Origin: Cryptomeria japonica
Lineage: Eukaryota > Streptophyta > Pinopsida > Cupressales > Cupressaceae
Assembly: GCF_030272615.1 (NCBI RefSeq)
Contig: NC_081409.1
Coordinates: forward strand, 206,381,190 to 206,445,189
DNA length: 64,000 bases
Direction: 5' to 3'
Below the pieces are notes generated by a model. It had not been told where the DNA came from. It saw nothing but the letters and a program-made list of their open reading frames with translations, and made no database searches. Made by a program: the position numbers and the translations under genes. Below are positions 1-11,987 of this stretch, in pieces. The stretch's first letter is position 1. Every line of letters begins with the position of its first letter.

Positions 1-2328
1 TAGGGCCAAAACCAAAGTCACGATATCCTTGAAAAAAACCTGCCTTTTGCATTCGTGGAGATTTGGGTTTGTCTTCTCTCACTCTGTTCCAAAACTTTGT
101 ATTCCTCGAAGCCTTCCATGACCAAAATCTTTGTAGCGGTTGCTGGCGATGGCTATCTTTCCGGCCGTGACTGGAGTTCCTCCGAAACAACCATCATTTT
201 CCAATTCCACCTTTGTAGTGAAAGCCCTCATGCTTCCAAAAACTAGATCGCCCGCTTCGCTCCGCCATCAATTTTTTATGTAGAATCCATCTTTTTGCTA
301 AATATTGATATAACTAGCACTTGCACCAAAAGAAGGTGCAATTGTTACACCAATTGTAGTTCATATAGAATGCCTTATAAATTTTATAGGAGGTCCATAA
401 TTGAATTTATAACTATTGTATAAAAAATTGATATAACATTAGAAGTGAGTACCAATCGTTATTAATCATTTAGAGATCTTGATTGAACATTAGGTGATAA
501 GTCTTTGCATGAGCGATATCATTTATAGGTCTTGACATAAATCATTGTAGCAATATGGGAACATTAAACATCATCTAGATGGTTCTTCATCAAGTAATGT
601 AGAATTAGAGTAAAGAAAGAAGTGTAATCCATATATCTATGTGTACTTACCTTTTAATGAAGCAAATCACACTCTATAATCGACCACTAAAAAAATAAAC
701 ATAATTTGCTCATCCAATCATATAAATGATCTATGAAATGAATTAAATATGTATTTCCCCATGTAAGATGAGGCATGTCTATGAATGGTACATAAATGTG
801 CACCAATTGTAATTTTCATTGAATCATCACTATGTAGGTGTTCATTGAATGTGGTGTGGTAGGTAGACATTTTGAAGTGTAAGTGCTTATACTATTATAT
901 GATTTGAAAAAAAATAATTTACTGTATGTTTTTGCACCCTCCTATTAAGAAGAAAATTTTAATTATAGAGCAAGGATGTGACATCTAGATTGAGGTATGT
1001 AAATATTCAATGTTGGACAAATATGATGCAAATGGAATGATGAAGGGAAAAGGCTATTAGATGGCTACCTAGGTAATTTCCTCATGGCCATCTAATAAGA
1101 TTTCCTCCCACATTTGTCCATGGAGAAATGACAAAATTTTTGACCATTTCAATGCTACTAGGTAATATGCACTTGTTAGTTCCTGCCTGCTGGAACTATA
1201 GCGAAGGCCAAAACCATTAAACGTTGATTAAATTTTTGTTGTCCGACCAATGGAATTGCTGGAACTTATTTCATATATTTCACTTTGTAAATATGCAATG
1301 TAGAAGTTACATATTTTTACGAGAATTTTGTACCAATTTTTTTTGTGTGTGTTTGATTGGCCTTTCAGATGGTGTGCAGAGGATTTCATGAAAGTCAACC
1401 TAACCTCATGTTCCCATGCGGCTTCTTATGAGCATTTTTTGCTTAAATTTAAGCAGCTAGACTGTTCCCATGTAAAATTCTAATTTAGGGAAGAGGATAA
1501 ATTGGAATCTTTCGCTATTTTAGTGGAGCAACAATTGCTTAAAAAAAGAAAATAAGCTTTGAAAAAAACAGGGGCTAGAAATAAGTAGTGGCTGCTAATT
1601 TAAGAAGATTGCATAAAAATAAGCAGCCATTTGACTATCCATGGGGCCACTTGCTCCACAAATTGCTCCTTAAAAAAATGAGTAGTTGCTACTAGCCAAA
1701 ATAAGCTAAGCAGCAGCATGTGGACATGCCTTAAGAGAATGCATGCCAAACAAGGTCTCAAGGAAGGGAAACAAGGTCTCAGGGGTGTGAGTTCTTGAAA
1801 ATCTTTGTAGACTGCAAGTTCCAGTTGGCGGTAGGGTTCCAGTTTTGCTTGCATGCTGTTGTGAGGTGGTGATAACAAAAGAGTTTTTGAAGCAATACAT
1901 TTATGCTTTCAACAATGGTTAGTTTCCACTTGCAATAAATACATCATCCTGTGCAAAAAAATTGAATGAAATTTGAGTAATATCCATAATTTGGAGACTC
2001 ATTCCTACCTCATTGCAATGCGTTTGGTGAGATTCTTCTTTTGTTTTGTTGCCTCTTTTCCCTGTTCCACTGGAGCTTTGTGTTTGTGCAAATTTTCATA
2101 CTTTGTAGTAAGTTCTTATACAAGTAGCATTATTTAAATTGCATATATTTTTTAAATACTTTTATTTTTATTTTTTAAATTTAATTAAGTGTTTTACAAG
2201 AAATATCCCGAGAGAGTTGTATTGGAAATATGGAGTTTGGATTTCAAGGATTTGCCTTTGTAGTATGTAGTTCTCTCATTTTGTCGAGTCTAGCCTTACG
2301 ACTGCCAATTAAATTAGCTTGAAAGTTC
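1..2328. other. AT-rich intergenic DNA, no gene recognised
   Basis: No coding region, RNA gene or bounded element could be supported here. Short open frames occur (for example 55-246 on the plus strand) but show no family motif. Around 1430-1730 several similar GCAGC/GGAGCAA-type words recur, but they do not form a clean inverted or tandem repeat. Confidence 0.5.
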
Positions 2329-3744
2329 TTAAAGACATTTCAACAAAACCATTTGTGGATATCCTACAATCATTGTAGTCCATGAGATTGACCCTCTTTG
2401 TGGCTTTCTGTCAAACAAATCACATGCCTTGTGCTTCAATATTTTACATTCATATCTACTAGGAAAGTTGTTCTTACAATGTTTGACCAAATTTATGTAT
2501 CTATTATGCTTTGATAGATGTTTATACCCTGTTCCAAAGCTCCCATTTTGGCTCGGGCAGCAATGATGTTGGCAAAGGTTGTGGAATTTAGCCTCTAAAC
2601 CTGCCAATTGCATTTGCTTGAAAGTTTCTTAAACCTTTTCAAAAATTCCATTTTGTGCATCATCTGCAATCATAGCAGTCCATGGGGACACATCTCATTG
2701 AGTTATTTTGTTGAACAGTTCACATGGCTTGTCAGTGCTTCCACATTAAATGCATGCCTACCAGGGTAGTTGTAGCTACAACATCTAACAACATTATCCT
2801 TCCTTTATGCTTTGATGGATGTCTATACCCTATCTTAAAGCTCCCATTTTGGTATAGGCTGGCAGGATGCTGGCAAAAATTGTGGAATTTGGCTTTACAA
2901 TTGTCAATTGCATTTGCTTCAAAGTTTGTAGAGCCTTTAAAAAAATCCATTTTGTGCATATCCTACAATCATGGCATTTCATGAGACCAGATTTCTTCAA
3001 GGCAACCTGTCAAATGGTTCATGTGCATTTTCTGCACTTCCACATTTTGCATACATGTCTATAAGAGAATGTCCTACTATAATATTTGACAAAAATCTCC
3101 CTTCCACTATGCTTTGATGGATGCCCATACCATCTTCCAAAGCACCCATTTAGCACAACATGTAGGATGCTGCAAAAGGTTATTAATTTTGGATTTACAC
3201 CTACCAATATAGTTGCTTGAAAGTTTCAAAAGCCTTACCAAGTTATCAAAAAATCCATTTTGTGCATACCTTGCAATCATTGTATTTAATGAGATGAGAT
3301 ATCTTCGATGCATTATTTCAAATAGTTCATATGCCTTGTCTATCTTTCCATGTTTTGCATACATGCCTACCAAGGCAGTTGCAACTATAACATTTGACAA
3401 AAAATCCCCTTCCATTATGTTTTGATGAATGTCCATACCCTATCCAAGTCTCCCATTTTGGCACAGGTAGGGAGGATATTGGCAAAGGTTGTTGGGTATG
3501 GCTTTACACCTACCAATTGCATTGGCTTGAAAGTTTCTAGAGAATTTTCAACTAATCCATTTTGTGCATATTCTGCAATCATTGTTGTCCACGTGACCAA
3601 AATTTTTTGAAGCATTTTGTCTAATAATTCACATGCCCTGCCAATGCATTCACATTTTGCAAACAGAATGTATGAAATCAAAGGAAGAGTTTCCATCCAC
3701 AAATTTGGTCTCTTAGATTTGGAACTTGATTCCATTGTTTCCAA
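2329..3744 (-). pseudogene. Decayed PLS-type pentatricopeptide repeat (PPR) array
   Basis: PPR proteins bind organellar RNA, usually in mitochondria or chloroplasts, for editing, splicing or stability. Read on the minus strand from about 3744, about five units of roughly 301-305 bp follow each other, matching a PLS triplet of about 101 residues. Clear PPR text includes TTMIAEYAQNG, NTMIARYAQNG, LVGMYAKHGKIDKAYELF, VGVKPYPTTFANILP and MDIHQNIMEGDFLSN. The reading frame shifts between units and stops interrupt it (pieces at 3415-3744, 3107-3436, 2732-2959 and 2329-2613). No start region with an organellar transit peptide and no C-terminal E or DYW domain is visible, so this is a fragment of a larger gene. 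The DNA-level periodicity is easy to see: the phrase TGCTTTGATGGATGT recurs near 2510, 2811, 3112 and 3417. The PPR identity is confident; the parent gene is unknown. Confidence 0.85.
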
Positions 3745-4089
3745 GCTAGCTCTAGCCTCTCAAGACCAACATTAGCCTATCTTGGCTGTAATGCCTACTA
3801 GTCAACCCCTTATGCCCATCCCAATCATTAAAGTCCAACCTTGATGGCTGTCACAAGCAATCTATTAACATCATCGGACCACAAACCTAAAAACCAGTGT
3901 TGTGTATCAAATAACTAATTTCATATTCAAAAAAGCAATATAAGTGGCTTAGTTATAAATCTGGTATTGGAGATGCATGTGGCATCATAGGACACCATAG
4001 ACTGCTTGGTTAACATCTGAAACAAATTTTGGTAATGCTCAACAACCTAAATGTATTTTTGGTGCAACGCTCAAGAACCAATTGTGTAG
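3745..4089. other. Spacer, nothing recognised
   Basis: Upstream side of the PPR fragment. The minus-strand frame does not continue into a recognisable N-terminus, and no other feature is visible. Confidence 0.4.
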
Positions 4090-4745
4090 CACCAAAAATG
4101 TGTTAGCCTCTCCTTTTCTCTCAAAAAAGTATTACATACTAACCATGATGAGCTCCCAAAACTTGTGCCTTTGTGACAAGTGATACACTATGGGGTGATT
4201 CATACTTAACAACTTTTTCAACCTTTACTTTTACTCGTGGTGTACGAAGCCAAACACTATGGGGTGATTCGTACTCAACAACCTTTACTTTTACTCATGG
4301 TGCATGAAGCCACCACATTTGTTGGTGCTTCTTGAAGGAAGGAAAAGCATCCTAAAGGAAGATAATGTGCGTAGAAGTAACACATGCCCCATTTACAAAA
4401 AGGAATTTTACTTCTAAGACAATTTTAACATAAAAGTCACCCAAAATAAAACACTATGGGGTGATTCGTACTCAACAACCTTTTCAATCTTTACTTTTAC
4501 TCGTAGTGCATGAAGCCAACACATGGCTTGTTGGTGCTTCTTGAAGGAAGGAAAAGAATCCTAAAGGAAGATAATGTGTGTAGAAGTAACACAAGCCCCA
4601 TTTCCAAAAAGGAATTTTACTTCTAAGACAATTTTAACATAAAAGTTACCCAAAATAAAAATTGCCTACATCACTTTGTGATTTTTATTGTTTCTATCAA
4701 TGCCTTTGAGCATAGACCCATAAAAATGTAGATTTAATTTAAAAC
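4090..4745. repeat. Dispersed repeat, copy 1 (with internal tandem expansion)
   Basis: This stretch is similar over several hundred bases to 28728-29220. Shared phrases include AGCCTCTCCTTT, GAGCTCCCAAAA, a GGTGATTC/GGATGATTC block, TTACTTTTACT, and a closing block ending in TGTAGATTTAAT. It differs from copy 2 by a tandem expansion in its middle. No coding capacity is seen. It could be part of an unrecognised transposon. Confidence 0.7.
4185..4650. repeat. Tandem repeat, about 197-bp unit
   Basis: A unit beginning ACACTATGGGGTGATTC starts at 4254 and again at 4451. A partial copy of about 69 bp precedes it from about 4185. The two full copies are nearly identical through AAGGAAGATAATGTG and CAAAAAGGAATTTTACTTC, which indicates a recent local duplication. 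Confidence 0.85.
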
Positions 4746-4891
4746 TTTGATGACTCACAAGGAACCTTCCCCTATGAAGGTGGAATCTAAAATCTATAGT
4801 TACACAGACCAAAAAGTAAAAAGGCAAAAAGAGAATCTCCTCATAACTATAGCTTATAAAGGGTAAACTAAAGGGATGCCCATTGAGCTTC

Positions 4892-5009
4892 AAAAGGTTG
4901 TGCTTTCTTCTTAGGGCTGCAAAAACCCTATCAAGTTTAATGATCTCCATAAAAGGTTGTGCTTTCTTCTTAGGGCTGCAAAAACCCTATCAAGTTTAAC
5001 GATCTCCAT
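4892..5009. repeat. 59-bp tandem duplication
   Basis: Two adjacent 59-bp copies (4892-4950 and 4951-5009) begin AAAAGGTTGTGCTTTC and end GATCTCCAT. They differ at a single base near the end (TAATGA versus TAACGA). Confidence 0.9.
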
Positions 5010-5934
5010 AAATGTGAAGTTGTTCAAACTTTATATCACATCTTGCATTTGGAACTCAAGCTATGTGAATGGCTAAATGATAGCTTCCACCTCTTGTACA
5101 CTCAGTGTTAGGTTGAAGCCTTGGAAGATGTTTTGATCATTTTTCATATCTTTAGTAGCTCTTGGATTTGACTCTTCAAGAGAACAATGTTATCCAGGAT
5201 AAAATGAGAGGGGAATCCCAACTAGACCAATTACTCAATATGTCCATCTCTTTAACAACCCATTTCAATGCATCCAGATGGGCCTTAAATTTTAAGGTCC
5301 TCTTGTTGCAACTCAGAAATTTATTCACCTTGATAGTTGCTTATTATCAACACTGGTTTCTTGCAAAGTGTCATCATAAGCACTATATAGTTTTTGTACA
5401 AGCAAATAGGCATTGATGACTTTAGGTATGACAAAGGAAATGGTTTGATTAACTACCGCAACATCAAGAGGAAGTTTGGATTTTGTAAGCTTTGTACAAA
5501 TTCTTGTTTCAATTGTGCACTAGCTTGGTCTTTTACATGTATCATCTAATGCAGTTGTTGTTGCTGATTTGTAACATCTATGAGGCTCTTATGCACTTCA
5601 GTAAGCTTACTTACCCATTCTTGTAGTTTTTATTCAAGAACATATTTTTTGTCATCAATGTGTCGACTTGAGCTCAAACCTTGTAAATATTTGTTTGTAA
5701 TTAATTCTTTGGTCCTGCTCAAGTTGTTGAGCTTCTTGTGTGACTCGACCTTAGAGATCTGAATGACTTAAATCGCACACACTAAGCTTTGACTTCTAGG
5801 CGTAAAAGTGTTAAACACTCAAAGTTGACTGACATTCTCTAGGATTAATATGTTACTTAGTGTGTATGGTTTAAGGTTGGCCTAGGAGATCTACTTTCAT
5901 CTTGGTGATCTCGGACTCTTTGGCCTTGGTTTCT
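5010..5934. other. Spacer, no gene recognised
   Basis: Only short frames without family motifs are present. Confidence 0.4.
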
Positions 5935-6359
5935 ATAGTGAGGTCATCTACTGTGACAAATCAATTCCCCTTTGGAGTGCAAAAAGTTTGGAGGACCAAG
6001 GCGACCACCACCATGGTCCTGACATTTTAGGAGATCCTTCGGGGAGTAGGTTCTAATGCTCTAACATTTATCAGATCCAAGTTCATGTCTCAATCTGATG
6101 GTTGTAGCTTACTATTTTTGTATTTTCATCTTCATTTCAGCACATTTACCCTAATTTCAGCAATTCAATTTTCAAAAGAGGTTTAATCAATTCACATCAT
6201 CAAAAAGCCAATCCAATTAGAATTCTCAGTCCTAATCCTTGTTGGTTTGTGACTAGATCTATTGGATTGCAACCCTCTTTTAAATATGATGCTTTCCTTC
6301 AGTAAAAATTAGCAGTTTACTACATCTAATGGTCGAAACCCTAAATTTTCACCAACACA
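5935..6359 (+). repeat. Truncated LTR fragment of the B/C/D superfamily, reversed
   Basis: The reverse complement of this stretch matches the outer part of the element C LTRs. It contains the GGACC...GGTCC hairpin (5993-6019), a block related to GGAGCTCCTAAAATG, the phrase GATTGAGACATG, and an end (AAACCCTAAATTTTCACC) equivalent to the start of C's right LTR at 43588. The other part of the LTR, with the TATA box and U3, is missing on the left. No primer site follows on the right, so this is a remnant and not one end of a full element. Its orientation is opposite to B, C and D. Confidence 0.75.
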
Positions 6360-7161
6360 GATGGACAATAAGTTTGGACTTCAAATGACTGATTTTTTAC
6401 TGGTTCTTTGGAAAAAGATAGTTATGTGACACAAAAAAACATCAAGCATAAACACAAAGTGTTTGGCTCAACTGAGATAATCAGGTCCTAAGCTAGCCCA
6501 AAAGTTTACATTTACTATCAAAACATGAAGACAAATTAGACAAAACAATCGAAGGCTTGGAATATGGATACTGCTTGTTGAGTCCTCACTTGGATTTCTC
6601 CATATACTGAAACAAAGCAGATAGAAAGAGATTGTGGAGGCACTGGATCTCCCTTACGTGACACACACTTCTTGGATGCACCAAAATCTCATACCTCGAA
6701 GATTCGAAGATCTTATGAATTGAGGGATATCTATCTCAACAATGAATATTATGAATTGGGATGGCTTAAGAGGTCTGACCTTCTGCACCAACAAGTATCA
6801 AAGGTTTTGAGCTGCTAAAAACATTGGTTTGTAGTGGAGGAACTTTCGGGGTAAATCTGGTGGCTATATGTGTGGTAACTAGCTCATTTAAGAGATATCC
6901 CAGCTTGTAGAAAATAGGCTTTTATGCATCTTCCACATAAGCACTAGAGGATTTGGACTTTTATCAAGACCACAAAGGTATTTGCATAGATATTGAGGGA
7001 AACTATTGGTATAATGCAACTACATCAGTTGATTATGGCTTTCATCAAAACCATGAATATTCATATAGCAAACCGAAAGAAAGTACCACTTGGGTCGTTC
7101 CCTCTCACCAACGTAAAGCACTAGGAGGTAGGCCCTTTTCTATAATTAAAAAATGGATGTT
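6360..7161. other. Spacer before element A, no gene recognised
   Basis: A short open frame (6953-7210) runs across the left edge of the element A LTR. It has no recognisable domain and is probably accidental. Confidence 0.4.
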
Positions 7162-7166
7162 GTTAA

Positions 7167-8267
7167 TGTTGGAAAGAGACACAACATTGTTGTTTAGATG
7201 TTGTCATTGATGACAACTTGAGTTGGATATCCAATCCGTAATTCATGATTCATTCATACCGGAAGAAAGATTGAGGTCTAGTGAGAAGAACAAGACATCT
7301 GGCAGAGTGTACAATGTTTTGGTTGGTAGATCATTTGTTTTGGGTATTTGGTGTTGTAGATCTTGAAGAAATATTGTGGACCTATAATATGCCTTATTCC
7401 AGGTTTATGGCCTTTGATATTGAGTGTTGAGTGATTTGGGAGGTCTAGTATACAAATTTTTTATTACAATAGTGTTCATCAATAGTAATGTGTGGATATT
7501 CATTGTGTGGATCATGTAGAGTAATTTTGGTGATTGTTTGTGTGTTCGAGGATGTTAAGCCGACATGTAGGAAGCATGTAGATATTTTGTTTTGGTTTTC
7601 ATGATTGTTTTGGATCTGATTGAGTTGACTTGGGTAGAATGTTCGTGTTATGCATTTTTGGGCCAACATGAAATAGATCTAATTTGATGTTGCAGATATA
7701 TATGAGGGAATGATTTGATTATTTTTGAGATTGGTGGTTGTGTGAAGTGTGTATGAGCGATTGTGTGTAGTTTCACATGTGTGGTTAAGGATTTGTGCTC
7801 CAGAATTTAGCAGAACAATAGAACTGAGCAGTGTTGCAGAGCAGAGTATTTTGTGCTTAACCGAAATTATTTTTGGCATTTGTAGATGTTGTACATCAGT
7901 TCAAATATTCTATATTATCTATAATCATTTGTAAGACAAGCGAGCCTTATGGGGTTGTAGCCCTTATTGTAATTTAAGTAGTGAGCTTTAGGCAGTGTGC
8001 CTGAATGCACTCGTATTCCCCTAATGTAATATTATTTTACTTCTAACAAGGTATATTAATATTGTGGGTTTCAATTACACCATGGTTTTTCCCTTAACTG
8101 GATTTCCACGTAAAAATCTTGGTGTTATGGTGTGGTTGTTATTTTCTTTGTGTTTATGCACTCTACTTTCATTCATTTATATTAAGTGGTTTAAAGGACA
8201 GATTAAGAATGTTGAAAATTATAGAACACTAATTCACCCCCCCTCTTAGTGTTCTTTGATTCCAACA
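7167..8267 (+). repeat. Element A 5' LTR
   Basis: A 1101-bp LTR beginning TGTTGGAAAGAGAC and ending TTCCAACA. It aligns along its length with 20924-22042 and, more distantly, with the solo LTR at 51627-52759. It contains the shared GTGGTTTTTCCC module near 8083 and the C-rich run near 8236 just before its end. Confidence 0.92.
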
Positions 8268-8269
8268 AT

Positions 8270-8281
8270 TGGTATCAGAGC
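8270..8281 (+). promoter_or_regulatory. Primer-binding site, initiator-Met tRNA type
   Basis: TGGTATCAGAGC lies two bases after the 5' LTR. It is complementary to the 3' end of plant initiator methionine tRNA, the usual primer for Ty1/copia and many Ty3/gypsy elements. It would start minus-strand DNA synthesis. Confidence 0.9.
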
Positions 8282-8335
8282 TTAGTTCCTCGAAAGACTT
8301 ATAATATCTTGAGGAGGATCCAAGAAAGTGAATCA

Positions 8336-9195
8336 ATGGATTCTGGTAGTCCTAGACAAAAACTTCTTGTTGCGCTTGAAGATCTTGATCAATCACAAGT
8401 TGAGGTTCGGTAAGTGAAAGCAAGCCTTAGGGATGCTAAGAACTTCATTGAATCATTGAAAGATCAGTTGAAAAAGTCAAGGGAAAAAAGAAAGGAACTT
8501 GTTGATAAGCTAAAGGAGAAAGAAAGTCAAAGCATTGATGAAGAAGCCTTGGAGGAAAAGATAGAAGAGTTTGAGAGACTCGCTAGAGCTAATACAGTCC
8601 AAAAGAAGGAGATGGAAGCCATTGTGATGAGATTGGCAAAGGAGATTGAGGAAAGGAAGAAGAATGAGGAGAAGCTTGCTCAGTCCTTGGAAGACAAATC
8701 TAAAGAATGCTGCAGACTTGAGTATGAGATTGGACAATTGAAAATTGAATTGCAAGAAGCTAGAGAACATGAGGAAGATCTTGGAAAGAAGGTACTCCTT
8801 AAATATGATCTTGATGTTGTGAATGAGTATAAGGAGAAGTTATGGATTAACTCAGCCAAGCTTGATGAGATGCTTGCCAATCAGAAGAATCCAAATGATA
8901 CTCAACGTCTTGGATTTGAGAAAGGTGAAAGCTCTAAATCAGCCTAGCAAAAGAATAATCAAAGAATGCCTCCAGTAAGGAAACCTAATGCTCATAAGAT
9001 CAATGGAAACTATTTTGTTTGCAATAAATTTGGTGATATGGCTAGTCAATGCAGAAATGGGATGATCAATAATGGTTCATCTTTTACCGGTCAATGTTTT
9101 AAATGCAACAAGTATGGTTGCAAGTCAAATGAATGCAAAAGTGTGATAAATAACTTTCAAAATAGGAGAAATGTAAGATGTTATGCATGTAGTAT
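8336..9195 (+). pseudogene. Element A gag remnant, part 1 (coiled coil and zinc knuckles)
   Basis: Gag packages retrotransposon RNA in virus-like particles. A plausible ATG lies at 8336, but an in-frame TAA at 8411-8413 breaks the frame after 25 codons. From 8414 a long frame encodes a highly charged coiled coil (about residues 1-130), then LDEMLANQKNPND and GESSKSA, the layout of a Sirevirus Gag C-terminal half. After a stop at 8945-8947 come two degenerate zinc knuckles. The first has VCNKFGDMASQC, with the first Cys and the His lost. The second is CFKCNKYGCKSNEC, with Cys in place of the His. The usual capsid-like N-terminal domain is absent. Element B interrupts the frame at 9195; the reading continues at 16638. 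Confidence 0.75.
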
Positions 9196-10243
9196 TGTAA
9201 TGTTGAAAAAAGGGTGAGTGATGGAGATCTAGAGGAAATATTTTCTTCCCTCCAAGGAGAGATGAAAGTTTCACTTTGGATTTTCCCTCAAACACTTTTC
9301 ATGCATTACATTAGAAGAGGGGGGGAAATGCACTAGACTCAACCTCTAGAAAATGAGATTGAATTCTGAGTGATGGTAAGTTAATCCCCTCTTCTCGAAT
9401 GAGATTTGAATTAATTGAATTGTGTACTTATGACCAAGTGGAAAAGTGACAAAGATATAATTATAACTCGAGATAGAAGCATGGGATGAAGCTGTGCACC
9501 TAGATCTGGCAATAATATGTCGAGACGAAACCGCCCTACGAATTTGAGAAAACATTGTCCTGACCATGGCGGGAGTGTACACAGTCCTCCAAAAAATTCG
9601 TGAAACGAAAAGGGTTTTTTTGCTTCTACAAATGTGGTCCAAATTTGAAAGTATAGCTGCACACTACAACCTCAAGGGAGGTTGTGATAGAAATGTTGAT
9701 AGAATTGCTTGTATGAAGTTGAATGTTGGAATGAATCTCCTCTTCAATGGTTAAATCCTTGACTTGAATGCAACACCTAGCCTTGAAGGGAGACTTGAGA
9801 ATGCTCAATGCTAGAAAGGAATGCTTGAATTCTTGAATGCTTGAAACTATGTCTGCCTTATCACTTATCTAACTTTTTCGATCATTGAACTCATGCAAAT
9901 GAGAGGGAAGATGCAACTTATATACTCATCAATTAGGGTTAATTGACTGATTTTTTGTCACAGGCCAACACTAGGGGAGTTTTTCCACTCAATACACAAC
10001 CACCAAAGCACAATTGAAAAGGGTCATGCCCCAAAATGGGATAGGGATAGGGGTGTCATGCCCTTGTCTTGCCCTTTTTTCCAGGACAGGATGCAGTTTA
10101 GGTAGTGCGAAGGGCAAGCAAGATGCAGTTCTTAGGTGTCAAGCAAGTCTCCAGCCTTCGATCAGGCTTAGGGATTTGAATCGCGTGTGTGAGGACCCTA
10201 ATATGGTCAAAAATTGCAAGGGTCACAATTTCATGACACTACA
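9196..10243 (-). repeat. Element B 3' LTR
   Basis: On the plus strand it begins TGTAATGTTGAAAAA and ends GACACTACA, matching 15598-16637 closely along its length. The purine tract (plus-strand complement TAGCCCCCACTTTAG) follows immediately to its right, which marks it as the 3' LTR of a minus-strand element. Confidence 0.92.
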
Positions 10244-11169
10244 TTTAGCCCCCACTTTAGCAGGAGTATAAGCGTACGTCAATACTGTCGGTAAAGTATA
10301 AGGAAGCAAGATTGAAAGACTTCTACCATGTCAAGGAGACAACATGCACCAAGCCCCTAATGGACTAAGGATCTTACGACATCGATTGACAAAGTAAAAG
10401 GGAAGATCAAGAGGGAAAACCATGACTGCAAGTAGCAAGGTTCCCCTCACTATGAGTCATGAAAAAGATATCAAAATTATGAAACAAAGCCAAGTTCACT
10501 AAATAATTCTAAGTATCGAAAAGGAAAATATGAGCGAAGTGTATACCCACACGTTAAAGCGATCACACGCACCTTATCGAGAGTGATTGCTTTAAGGTAG
10601 GATACACCCAAGAGAGAGAGAAGAGAGAGAGAGCACGTTATCACAAGGATTTAGCCCCAAAGTGAGGAATAAACCCAAGGATAATGAACAAAAAACATGA
10701 GGCAGTTTCGCTTTCCTCGGGGTCAGTATGCTATATGATAACTTGTGTATATCATATATGTATGTGTGCATATAATAATCATCATTCCCCAAATAAAGGA
10801 CACTACCTTAGAAGAAAGGGAAGAGAGGATGTCTTTCGAGTCAACATGAAAGAGGCCAAAAGAGATCTCAATGCTTTGCATCGTCCTCAAGTAGACATTG
10901 AGGGAAAAATAGAAGAACAGGGATACACATAGAAGAATGGTCACACAAGAGCAAGAAAGGAGAGAGAGAGAGAGAAGATCTATAGTGCTAATATTGCTAA
11001 TCTAGCATGACATCCACCTCTTGATCTTGTTGATCACTATTTTGGGAAGGTGAGCAACATGCTAGAGGAGCGACATTGAGCACATCAGATGGAGCTATCA
11101 CAAGATCCAAACAAGGACTATGCTCATGTGGTAAGTCACTTTGCTCGATTCTAGGAGCTAGGATTAGGG
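10244..11169. other. Element B 3' non-coding region
   Basis: Non-coding DNA between the end of the gag-protease reading and the 3' LTR. It starts at the LTR edge with the purine tract, has short GA-rich runs near 10609-10632 and 10962-10976, and contains no recognisable domain. Confidence 0.6.
10246..10261 (-). promoter_or_regulatory. Element B polypurine tract
   Basis: The minus strand reads AAAGTGGGGGCTAAA next to the 3' LTR. The same tract lies beside the 3' LTRs of C and D, which supports its role as the plus-strand DNA primer. Confidence 0.75.
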
Positions 11170-11905
11170 TTATGAAAAATCAGTTGATAAATGTTTGTCC
11201 ACATCAACATATTCATAGTCACTATCAGAATCATTAGGAGTTGTACTGCCATTATGAATAACATTTTCACTCATTTCTTCATCAAAATTTAGAGAAAGAG
11301 GAGCACGGACACGAATAGGAGTAAAGCCATCACATGTTTTGTGCAACTTATGATTTGGAGATGTAGGTTGAACGTCTTGCTTAGGAGAAAAGGGAATCAT
11401 ATCAACTATTGGAGTCTTGGGAGATTGAATATTTTGAGGAACAACTTCACGAGCTCGAACATGACATCTTTGTCGATGTTCTCTCGCACAACGATTCCGT
11501 TGCGTCTTAGTGGAAGGCTAAGAAGGAGGAGGAACATTTGAAAAATTAGGAATGTTTTTCTCTTTCATAGTTGAAGGTTTAGGTTTGAGGTCTTTTAGGT
11601 TGGACAAGAGGAGAAGCATACCTCTTCTCTCTATAAGAGGAAGGAGGTGGAACTGTGTCATATAAAGGAGGAATGTTAGGTGTAGGAAGAAGACTGGGTC
11701 CATCATGAGGAGGAGGTATAAGTCTAACCTTAGGAGGAATAGTGTTGTTCTTCTTAGGAGAAGGCATAGTCACATCCATAGGAATAGATTGAAGATCTTC
11801 CTTAGGAGGGAGATTAGTTCTATCCGTGAGGGGAAGAACTTCATCTTCAAGTATGATAGGAATGTCAAGTGTTGGAGATCTAGGTTGACTTAAGGATAAG
11901 ATCAT
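11170..11905 (-). pseudogene. Element B proline-rich C-terminal region with acidic tail
   Basis: Downstream of the protease-like domain, two frames (11579-11905 and 11170-11400) carry Pro-rich text such as NTIPPKVRLIPPPHDGPS and end in an acidic, aromatic tail, DSDSDYEYVDVDKHLSTDFS. This occupies the place where a polymerase would begin in an autonomous gypsy element. No reverse transcriptase motif is present. The function is unknown. Frameshifts separate the pieces. Confidence 0.55.
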
Positions 11906-11987
11906 ATCTTTATTCCATTTTTGATAAGATTGAAAAAGAGCATCGCTCCTTAATGGAAGAGATTGAAATTGCTTATGCCAAAAGAAA

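Noticed and set aside
55-246. Short plus-strand open frame
   Set aside because: No family motif, and composition and length are compatible with chance.
1430-1730. Possible inverted repeat (MITE-like) from recurring GGAGCAA and GCTCC words
   Set aside because: The words do not pair into a consistent stem and no TSD was found.
6953-7210. Plus-strand open frame of 85 codons
   Set aside because: It runs across the left edge of the element A LTR and shows no domain.
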